From Rotaria sp. Silwood1 (Eukaryota; Rotifera; Eurotatoria; Philodinida; Philodinidae): a stretch of DNA of 64,000 nt. The stretch is from contig CAJNOP010000652.1 in NCBI GenBank assembly GCA_905250075.1, positions 35,873-99,872 on the forward strand, read 5' to 3'. Below the pieces are notes generated by a model that saw only the letters and a program-made list of their open reading frames with translations, was not told where the DNA came from and searched no databases. Below are positions 55,633 to 64,000 of this stretch, in pieces. Numbering within the stretch: position 1 is the stretch's first letter; every line of letters starts with the position of its first letter. A program made the position numbers and the translations under genes.

Positions 55633-58600
55633 AGTTAAACATTTGAATTATTGATATTTTTCTAGTAAATATTACTGAAATTTCAATCATAGCAACAAAC
55701 AGTTTCTTCAATTTATTTCTATAAGGTGTGATGTCTTATATGTTAGTATTATTTTATTTTATTGATCTTGTAATGAATGATGAAATGCAAGAATGAAATA
55801 TTCATTTGTTAGCATAAAATGCTTTGGAAAAAACTAGCTATTCCATGGTTTTTCAAAGACTATGGTAAATAGCAAACAAAAAAAACATTCACACAACAAA
55901 GTCTTTTTATTGATGGCGAAATACAATTTTCAATAAGATGGATGCGTCCATCTAAAAAAGATACGAAGAACTACGTTCATCTCCTAAGAGTAAAGGCAAA
56001 TATTTTTTTCTTCTTTTTGTTGATGTCATTTTTGTTTTTTTTCTCGGTTGTTAGGAGAGTATGTTTTATTTGTTATTGACAGATTTCTCATTGTTTATCT
56101 CGAGAGTACTTGCCAAGGCACACTTACATCGTCATCGAAGAAGGAGAATCGAAGAAAAAAACCTTAAATGAACTATTGTTGTTATAGGGAATATGTACAG
56201 ACTAGCCGCAACTAGAAGCAAAATCACGTGTTTGGAAAAGATGGATTAAATTTAAAAAATAACACAGAAAATATTTCTTGTCCAGACAGACTTTTTTCTA
56301 AATGAACAAATCATAAAATAAATAGTTCTTCTTAAGAATTTTACTTTCTCTTAATAGTAATTCTAATGATGTATAATGAATGAGATGAATGATTGTAGTA
56401 GTAGATGATTGTGCACAACAGATATGAAAGTATAACATGCTCATGAGAATTTTATTTAGGATTATAAATAAATAGGTCCATGTTGAACAAAAGTTAATGA
56501 ATATTTAGAATGGAAAATATGTTTGATAATTTATTTATAATCGATCATGAATACAGATATTTTTCTTTTTCTGTTATTCAATAATAGTGATGACTATTTA
56601 ATGACTGTCTCATATAAAGATAATTTTATATTGAAATGGAGATATGTTTTGTTTTGAAATTTTAATCATAAATAGAATTTGGTATATACTAATCGTTGCA
56701 AAAAACCCAGATCAAACTATATTACTTTAGTTAGATTGAATAAGATTTTGTACGTACGTAAGTCATCATGTTTGACAAGATTATATAATAATATTTTTCA
56801 ATGATCATACAAAAACTCAATCAATAAAACTGTATTCATCAATTTTATATGGTTGTAAAACAGATAAAAATTTTCAAATAGCTGAAATTTTGCTATATTG
56901 TATTAAAAATAAAGAAAACCATCGATAAATGACGTCGAGATAGAGATCACATTAGTTTATCTCCTTCCTAGAGTCTCAAACAAGCCATCAAGCATCCCTC
57001 GCCTGTTTATTTTTTTTTTCTTATTATGAAATATTTATCTCAAAAACTAGATATAATTTTAGAAACCAGATTTAGTTAAGTTAGTTGTCAAGGATGACAT
57101 TTAAATATGATGAATTATATGATAAATTGAGAATAAATATTGAAGATAATTGTAAATAATCAGATTCACTCCCATTATGAAGAGATATCATCCAAAAGAG
57201 ATAGAGTCGATAAGTTGTAAGATCTACTCTCTCGAAAGCTTTCGTTTTCTGTACATATGAGAAACAGTCACACAAGAGTTTCAAAAATGATTGCTAGTAG
57301 AATTAGTACTATTGCATTTGTTTATTCTGTCTCTAATCATTTGAAATAGTTAATAACTTTTCTGTTTATATGATCTCTGATCCTTGATGATAATTAGATT
57401 TATTTAATCATCAATATGATAGTTGATCAGACTAATTTTTATGTAGCTTGATAGATATTCTTAGCACTCCAAAATATTACGAAAGCATAGAAGAAAAATA
57501 CACTGATGATTGAATGTCATGCCAGGAATGATGTTCTCAAACATGATTTTGAGTATTTTTCACTGGTAATTCATAGATTGAGTTCAGAAAAAGCACAGTT
57601 TGGTCAAAAATTAAAAATGATTTTATGAACCAATGTTTAACACTATGTAGAAAATTCAGAAGCACATTGAGAGTTAGGTGCTGCACTATGAAATAAGTTC
57701 CAACGCTGCAAAATGATACTGAAACACGATATAACATATGTCTAAACCATCGAAACATTGTTTTGACGAGCTTTATTGTTTTTACTTAGTCCTGAGGTAG
57801 ACTCGAACTGATCACTAAATGAAAAAATTTTAAAGTTACGTAAGCCTATTGGTTCTTCTTTCGATTATATATGTTCCATATAGACATTGGCAGGTACAGT
57901 ATCATGTGCTACTGAAGAGGTGTACGTGTATTATCTGAAGAAGTATCGATCTGAGTACAGCGTGAACAAGTGCAACAGGACTAATTCTACCAGTGATCAT
58001 TTTTAAAGTCCTATGCTTGCCATTGTTTGCTCTGGATCGTTTAGAGTCGCATTTAACTCAATTGAAGTTCAACAGTCTTTTTTTGTCGCAGATTGATTAG
58101 TTATTGAATATAGTTTGTCTCTTAATTGAAATACTAGAAATAACATTTCTGTCTGTCAGATTCATTGAAAATCTCGTTGAATAAGAATTAGATTACTTGT
58201 CTCAATAATAGTGTCTTTATTTTTTGTATCTACCAATACTTTTCAATTCATACGAAATTGAGAGTAAAGATTTACAATATCTATGCCTCTATAGTATGAA
58301 CTTCTTTTCATTATGAACAATGTGAATATGCGCTCAGCGATTACTTGTTAGTATGTAAAAGTTTATTTATACTGAAATATGAATGTTTTTCTTTTAGTTT
58401 CTACTAATTAGAAAAAATTTCCAAGAAGTGAACTTTTTTTGTTCCATTCTTACTCTTACATGCTCTGATGTACAACTAAAAAGGGAGCACCTCTGTATCG
58501 TGAGCACTTTTGAATATTTTCATAGATATTCACATTAGAGAATTTTTACTGGCATCATCTAAAGTGGTCCCATTGAAATTTTGTATTTTCTATGAAGATT

Positions 58601-58742
58601 AAAACTTAATTATATTTTATTACAAGTAACGCGACGCAAACGTCGCTAACCCTCTACTGAAAGGATCTATGCCGTTGTGCATATCATGTGTGAATACACG
58701 ACCTACGGACCTACTATTCTCATATATACTTAAAGAAACAAA
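55633..58742. other. Three kb AT-rich DNA, no gene recognised
   Basis: Short minus-strand frames (57081-57284, 57537-57758) have no motifs. Nothing else seen. Confidence 0.4.
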
Positions 58743-58985
58743 GGATGTGGGTGTGGATACAAATGTACGTCTGGTCGAACTGAAGACTCACCCACACCTA
58801 CCCAACCCCACCCACAGCCGGACCCACGCCCACACCCATACCAACACCCACACGCGCCCACACACGCACCCACACATACCCACACCCACACGCACCCACA
58901 CGCACCCACATCCACACCCACACCCACACCCACACCCACCCACACCCCACACCCACACCCACCCACACCACACACCCACACCCAC
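58743..58985. repeat. Large telomere-like hairpin
   Basis: A short G arm (GGATGTGGGTGTGGATAC), a ~35-bp spacer, then about 200 bp of C-rich CCCACA repeats with variants (CGCACCCACA). The arms differ greatly in length. Confidence 0.8.
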
Positions 58986-60262
58986 CCGAATAAACTAACT
59001 CGAACGATTTATTTTCTTCATAGAACATTTTACATGATAGGATCGTGGTATTATTACAGTATCTTGTACAATAGCGATATCATCAACGTTTACTGTTGTA
59101 TTGCGAGAAACATCCAACTTACTGGAAATAGACAATATCGATTGTTGTTGAAATGATTACTTCATTTCAATGAGCATGAAGTCTCAAATTAGGAAGTATC
59201 ACTTACGGATGTTTTGCTGGCGAGCACGATGTTGACATCACTGTCGATTCAGATAGTGCGCGTTTCATTTTTCTTTAAATATTCAAATTTATCTTGTTAG
59301 TGTATTTTTATTTTATACTTTTTCCCAGTAAGAATATTTACGCTTTCTCCTGTTGGTTATCACCTTTCACCTAGCAAAAGAATCTTTTTTACTACTGCAA
59401 TAGAGGCCGCAAATGGGTAATGATAAACGACCGAAGCTGAAGCAGAAGGCCGAAGTAGTCTAATTCATTGATTGGTTATTTTATTTATGCCCATGTAGTG
59501 CATTAAAAGTGCTTTTATTCGTATAAGATGATGCCCTTATATGATATGTATTATGCATGTTAGTAAATAAAGTTAATTTTTTTATTAATTTTGCACCTAA
59601 AATTAGTACAATTGCATTTCATTTGGCATAGTTATATTCTTCATACTGTTCAACTCTTTTTCTATTGTCAAATAAAGGATGCGGGTGTCTGTAATAGGGA
59701 GGGGGAGCTGCCAAAACTTGAACTGAAAACTTACACTCACTATTTTCTTCGAAAATATACGTTAGTTCCACAAAACTTTAGTAACAGATATTTATGTCGA
59801 TTCAACATTCATCAATGACATGATAACACATCGAATTGATGTTTCAACTACAATCAACTTTGAAAATATGTGGTGACATCTGCAAAGACTAAACGAACTT
59901 TATATGCTTCGTATATCACAGCCTTTTCTCTCTTGATTTAAGAACCACAATAATCGCACTTATGAAGATATATCACTTCTATGAAGTATGATTTTAGTTT
60001 TCTTCTGTTTCTTGCATGCTACTCAAAAGCATGAGAGTGACTTTTTCTTTGCCAACCTTATACAGTTTGATGAAAAATGCTGGGTGCCGGTCTAAATGCC
60101 TCAGAAGAGGATACGAGTATTAGTTTGAATCGGTATGAGTTTTCTTTTCTCTTCACTGATGCCCAAGCCCACACCATTACCATTTATCAACAGAAGAGAA
60201 TTTATCCATAAAGGAAAAATAATATTAATCAATAATCATAAAATCAATGACTTTCATGCCAA
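58986..60262. other. No gene recognised
   Basis: AT-rich DNA. The 59591-59818 frame has no motif. The part next to 60262 is the 3' side of the GNAT gene. Confidence 0.4.
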
Positions 60263-60802
60263 TTATTCAATAATCAATGCATATAAATGTTCGTCAATAT
60301 CTTGTCCATTTTTGTATGCATGCTTACGTAATACTCCTTCGAGTACGAAACCACATTTTTCTGCAACACGCATTGAAGCTTTATTCCATGGAAATATTTT
60401 TGCTTCAATTCGAACTAAATTTTTCCATTCGATTTTTATTATTTCAATTGCTTTGTTTACAACTTTAGGCATTAAACCACGATGCCAATATGGTTCACCT
60501 AACCAATATCCAATTTCTGTTTTCCTTTCATTTTCAATTGAACGATAAAGACCACATTCACCTATCAATTCATTATTTGTTTGCAAACGAATAGTAAAAA
60601 TACGTGTTAAATTTAATGAATCTGATTTTATCTTTTGAATAAAATCTTCACCATCTTTTGTTGTATATGGATATGATATTGTTATTGAGTTAGCTTCTAT
60701 TATTGGATTGTTAAGATATTTAATAAATGAAGGAATATCTTCATTTGTTAATAGATCGGTTATATATATTTCGTCATCAATATCATAATGATTTGATATC
60801 AT
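60263..60802 (-). CDS. GNAT-family N-acetyltransferase (RimJ/RimL type)
   Basis: A 179-residue intact frame, the usual length for this family. Visible motifs: ELIGECGLY (78-86) and EIGYWLGEPYWHRGLMPKVV (96-115), containing the acetyl-CoA pyrophosphate-binding WHRGLMP (R-x-x-G-x-A-like), then RIEAKIFPWNKASMRVAEKC (131-150), GFVLEGVLRKHAYKNG and the terminal DEHLYALI. Such enzymes move acetyl from acetyl-CoA to protein N-termini or small amines; the substrate cannot be told. A good acceptor, TTTTTTAG, lies 6 bp upstream of the ATG on the minus strand, so a 5' untranslated exon is likely. The family resembles bacterial and fungal proteins, and acquisition by transfer is possible but untested. 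Confidence 0.85.
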   Translation of the reverse strand: MISNHYDIDDEIYITDLLTNEDIPSFIKYLNNPIIEANSITISYPYTTKDGEDFIQKIKSDSLNLTRIFTIRLQTNNELIGECGLYRSIENERKTEIGYWLGEPYWHRGLMPKVVNKAIEIIKIEWKNLVRIEAKIFPWNKASMRVAEKCGFVLEGVLRKHAYKNGQDIDEHLYALIIE

Positions 60803-60890
60803 TATATTCTAAAAAAGAAGAACAATGAAGTAAGAAAAACGTTTCTTTATTTGCTCGATTACGTCAAGTTACCATTTACAAGTATACTTA

Positions 60891-60911
60891 CATATATATA
60901 TATATATATAT
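60891..60911. repeat. (AT)n microsatellite
   Basis: Ten tandem AT units just upstream of the GNAT gene on its strand. No function inferred. Confidence 0.7.
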
Positions 60912-60939
60912 GATACCAAAAGAAAAAGAACAAAATGAT

Positions 60940-61550
60940 GAAATGTTACACAAGCTATTTTTACGTATTTCTTCAGCTTTTCTGTCATCAGTTTGATGTG
61001 ATGACAGCTTCAAAGCAAATTTAATTGATGTTGTCAATCCTTGACTCGTTATTAAATTGTAGCTATTAATTTCATTATACAAAACAGGTGTATCGGCTTT
61101 AATGGATTTAAATTCATTTTTAAATGAATTAGTCGTTTTCTGATAACGTGTTATTTCACGTTTACGAGTATTTTCATCTTCATCATATAAATGAGTATTT
61201 TCTGTTGTTCAATTAGTACACATAGTTCTAACTAATTTATTTATCTCATAATGATCAACAAAAATCAACATGTTGTCCTTGAACATTGTCTACATAAATC
61301 ATATACTATTTAAATATTATTAGTGTATATTATTGATTTTCTGTCCTTGTTTTTCAATACAATTTTAAGTCAACATCACCGCATCATCATATACATCGAC
61401 AGTAGCCTTTCCTTCATTATCTTCTAAATCATTAGTATGAATCTAGTAGAAATGTCTGTCGATGACATTCATAAGCTCCTATTTGATGAACATATAGTTC
61501 TCGGCTTGTCCACGTAACTCTGTCACAGCGTTACGTTTTTTTGCTCATGA
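60940..61550 (-). pseudogene. Decayed coding sequence, unknown protein
   Basis: On the minus strand, coding-like pieces follow one another: ELRGQAENYMFIK, ELMNVIDRHFY, IHTNDLEDNEGKATVDVYDD, DNVQGQHVDF, VDHYEINKLVRTMCTN, and then a 97-codon open stretch (ENTHLYDEDENTRKREITRY and ADTPVLYNEINSYNLITSQ onward). Stops and at least one frame change separate them. Codon choice and acidic/basic patterns look like a real, lightly decayed gene. I do not recognise the family. It stops about 30 bp from the hairpin at 61578. Confidence 0.45.
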
Positions 61551-61577
61551 AGTTTTGACCATAACTCTGAAAGAGAG

Positions 61578-61623
61578 GGTGTGGGCGTGGGTAGAGAAAA
61601 TACGCACACCCACACCCACACCC
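61578..61623. repeat. Telomere-like hairpin bordering the P450 pseudogene
   Basis: GAGGGTGTGGGCGTGGGTAG, a spacer AGAAAATACG, then CACACCCACACCCACACCCTC. Near-perfect fold-back; the P450 remnant starts about 20 bp to its right. Confidence 0.8.
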
Positions 61624-61641
61624 TCTTCTCATTGCCTATAG

Positions 61642-63057
61642 TTGGCAATTAAAATCACGCTATAATTATTTCAAAAATCGTAATATTTCCCGTCCACCAC
61701 CTCGATTCTTCTTTGGTCATTCTCTTACTATATGGAATGCATCATTCTATTCGCGTCAAATTCAAGAATAGACTCGTCAATTTAGTCCTATCTATGGTCT
61801 TTTCACAGAATCACGTCCGATATATGTCGTATCCGATGTTGATTTCTTGCAAGAAGTATTTGTCAAACAATTTTCATCGTTTCATTCACTTCGAACTAAT
61901 TCATAAATTCAACATTTACAGCGGCAAAATTGAAAACAATGATACCATTTATGAATAAATGTATCGAATCCTTAATGATGAAAGCGAGTGAAATGAATGC
62001 CAATGAATTTTGATATTTATGAATTATATAAACGATTAACTATGGATGACATCTGTAAGTAGTAAACTTTACTTTTAAAATGTTCTTATTTAATATGAAG
62101 AAATCTAAAAGCGTTTTTAGGTATGTGAATGATATAGGGTACTGTGCGTTCGCGCGTTGATGCTGATATGTAAAATGATCTCGAAAATATTTATATGAAA
62201 AAGTCAAGAGCCTGCTTTGCAATCGATACTGACAAATTACCGATTATTAAATTGTCTCATCTGATGCCATTTCTTAATCCGATACTAATTCTTATGGCTA
62301 ATGCGCAACGCAGAATATCATCCAAGCAGCAGTGTCACATATCCAAGATTTTGGAGATGCTACCACGTCTCCCGCGGGAGATGCCGCATCTCGCGCGAGA
62401 GATGCGGGTGTGGGTGTGGGGGATGCGCATCTCTAAAGGAGATCTTACATCTCCAGTGGTGAATGGCCACATCTCTCGAGTGTGGGTGTCGCGTCTCCCG
62501 CTGGAGACGCGGCATCTCCCACGGGAGATGTGGTGGCATCTTCAGAATCTTGGATATGTGACACTACTCCATCCAAGTGAATAGATTATTGAAAAAGTGG
62601 CAGAAATTGTGAAGGAAAGAGTAGAGTCTAGAAAGAAACGTATGGATTTACTTCAACTAATGTTGAATGCAACTGCACAAGACGAAGTCAAGAAATTTAA
62701 CAAAACTAACAATTTTCTCTACATTGAAAGAAAGAAATTCAGTAGTTTTTTGTTTAGGATCATGAATCCGATGAATTGATATCGAAACATTTTAACTATA
62801 CTGGAGTAATCATGAATGTTTTTGTCTTCATGCTTGTCGGCTTCGAAATAGCATCCAGTTTTCTAGCATATTCGACTTACATTTAAGTTAAACATCCTAA
62901 TATTCAAGTTAAATTACATGAAGAAATCGATAGATATTGAAAAGAAAATGAAGGATTCGATTATGAGCAAATATCCGATGTAGCTTATATGGATTTGTTC
63001 TTTCTAGAAGTACTTCAAATGTTTAGAGCATCCGGCCGGGCTAGTACTCGATTAAGG
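61642..63057 (+). pseudogene. Broken CYP3-like cytochrome P450 gene
   Basis: Pieces of a CYP3-clan P450 in order: SRPPPRFFFGHSLT (proline hinge), FYSRQIQE, PIYGLFTESRPIYVVSDVDF and FLQEVFVKQFSSFHS, then MNKCIESLMMKASEMN, IYELYKRLTMDDIC, CFAIDTDKLPI and KLSHLMPFLNPIL. The MITE at 62327-62569 intervenes; after it VAEIVKERVESRKKRMDLLQ, the I-helix region FVFMLVGFEIASSFLAYSTY (the catalytic Thr position reads Ser), VKHPNIQVKLHEEID and VAYMDLFFLEVLQMFRAS (ExxR region degraded). Stops occur, for example after RQIQE, STYI and EEIDRY. The haem-binding Cys end is missing because the sequence is cut by the telomere-like array at 63057. Clearly non-functional. Confidence 0.8.
62327..62569. mobile_element. 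hAT-type MITE inserted in the P450 pseudogene
   Basis: The inverted ends share AGTGTCACATATCCAAGATT (62331-62350 and complement at 62546-62565), extended by CAGC/GAGT outside. Flanks CATCCAAG at 62319-62326 and 62570-62577 are identical 8-bp duplications. The interior has several small palindromes (CATCTCCCGCGGGAGATG type) and two short G-rich telomere-like tracts. Non-coding. Confidence 0.85.
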
Positions 63058-63305
63058 GTGTGGGAGTGGGTGTGGGTGTGGGTGGGTGTGGCTGTGGCTG
63101 TGGGTGTGGCTGTGGGTGTGGGGTGTGGGGTGTGGGGTGTGGGTAGGTGGGGGTGTGGGTGTGGGTGTGAGTGTGGGTGGGGTGTGGGTGTGGGGCGTGG
63201 GTGTGGCTGGGTGTGGGTGTAGCGAAGATCATCACCCACACCCACCCACACCCCACACCCACACCCACACCCCACACCCGTCCACACCCACACCCACCCA
63301 CACCC
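63057..63305. repeat. Large telomere-like hairpin truncating the P450 pseudogene
   Basis: About 165 bp of G-rich repeat (GTGTGGG, with GGCTGTGGCTGTGGG variants), a spacer GTAGCGAAGATCATC, then about 75 bp of C-rich repeat. It replaces the 3' end of the P450. Confidence 0.85.
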
Positions 63306-63641
63306 TCTATGGAGAGTAGGGTGGTCCTCTCGCGGACCCTCTCGTAAGGATCTCCCTCAGAAATGATTTTCCACTTAGGTTCCACCGTTTGGACTGAAAT
63401 TTTCAGGAATGATTAGTCTTCGTGAGAAACGTGTCTGGTAAAAATTTCAGCCCGATACCCTTAACTAGGTCGAAGTTTTCGCTTGTTTTCCTACCTACCA
63501 GGAAATTCGAAATAATTCGGGAATTAGAAGGGATACAGAGCTCGGATTGGTTTTAAATTGCAGCTAGCCTCTGTGCGCCACTCTTCATCGGATGGAATTT
63601 TGAAACTCCCTTCCATTCATTTTTTACGAACAATTTTGTGG
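63306..63641. other. Unassigned, possibly repeat-derived segment
   Basis: Higher GC than the surroundings with no frame; it lies between two telomere-like hairpins. It does not look like P450 sequence. Confidence 0.35.
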
Positions 63642-63838
63642 AGGATGTGGGTGTGTGAGTGTGAATGTGGGGTGTGGGTGTAAATGTGGGTGTGGGCGTG
63701 GAGTGTGGGTGTGGGTGTGGGCGTGAGGTATGAGTGTGGGTGTGGGATGTGGGTCTTTTCTTCCATGACACCCACACCCAGACACCCACAGCTACACCCG
63801 ACACCCCCCACCCACAGCCACAGCCACAGCCACACCCA
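63642..63838. repeat. Telomere-like hairpin
   Basis: About 110 bp of G-rich repeat (GATGTGGGTGTGTGAG onward), a spacer TCTTTTCTTCCATGACA, then about 70 bp of C-rich repeat with CCACAGCCACAG variants. Usual order. Confidence 0.8.
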
Positions 63839-64000
63839 AAACAACAATGAAAATTTCGAGTATTGATAAACTATGAGGTTGGCTTCTCAACCAATATGTT
63901 GTTTCTTTGCATCATCATGATTCGTTTGTAGATTATTCAAAATTTTAAAATTAATGTTAGACTCTCTATGCATACTTGTACGACTTTTTATTTAAATTCT

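Noticed and set aside
57790-57830. Possible tRNA T-arm (GTTCGAGTC on the minus strand)
   Set aside because: The stem bases do not pair and no acceptor, D or anticodon arms are found at proper spacing.

Overview
This window is eukaryotic, AT-rich and sparsely coding. Small spliceosomal introns (about 45-90 bp, GT-AG) interrupt the conserved genes, a 5S rRNA gene is present, and metazoan gene families occur (CAB39/MO25, SLC35B3, PI31, a 7TM receptor). The best guess for the organism is a bdelloid rotifer (Adineta/Rotaria type). Three things support this: many tracts of TGTGGG/CCCACA, which from memory is the bdelloid telomere repeat; remnants of gene families expanded in bdelloids (ADP-ribosyltransferase plus TPR proteins, F-box-like proteins, EGF-7TM receptors, CYP3-like P450s); and intronless genes of probable foreign origin (GT69 mannosyltransferase, GNAT). 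The dense mobile DNA suggests a subtelomeric or accessory region holding a few core genes.

Layout. Positions 1-8.2 kb are a graveyard of small DNA transposons (hAT-type elements with perfect 8-bp target duplications, a fold-back element, a piggyBac-like MITE) and telomere-like hairpins. Positions 8.3-17.3 kb hold one uninterrupted 2981-codon gene: a fragment resembling a C48-type peptidase, a septin/AIG1-like GTPase, about 1600 residues of helical linker, a SecA-like ATPase motor and a C-terminal vWA domain. Positions 18-25 kb are repeats plus a GT69 (CAP59-like) glycosyltransferase on the minus strand and a ~370-bp segmental duplication. Positions 27.6-32.7 kb carry a small putative neuropeptide precursor (minus), 5S rRNA (minus) and a complete seven-exon CAB39/MO25 gene (minus). 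Positions 37.6-40.6 kb carry a decayed F-box-like gene and a PI31-like proteasome regulator (plus). Positions 45.1-52.8 kb carry an EGF-7TM receptor (minus) and the SLC35B3 PAPS transporter (plus, nine recognisable exons). Positions 53-64 kb contain two broken genes, an ADP-ribosyltransferase/TPR gene and a CYP3-like P450. Each is interrupted by a hAT MITE with an intact target duplication and bracketed by telomere-like hairpins. An intact GNAT acetyltransferase and a decayed unknown gene lie between them.

The two most unusual observations are the SecA-like/GTPase/vWA giant protein and the dispersed telomere-repeat hairpins. Nearly all hairpins read G-rich then C-rich, several share spacer motifs, and some sit at the edges of captured gene fragments. 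The core genes look independent of one another; I see no operon-like organisation. Homology statements rest on recalled family motifs, not on searches.
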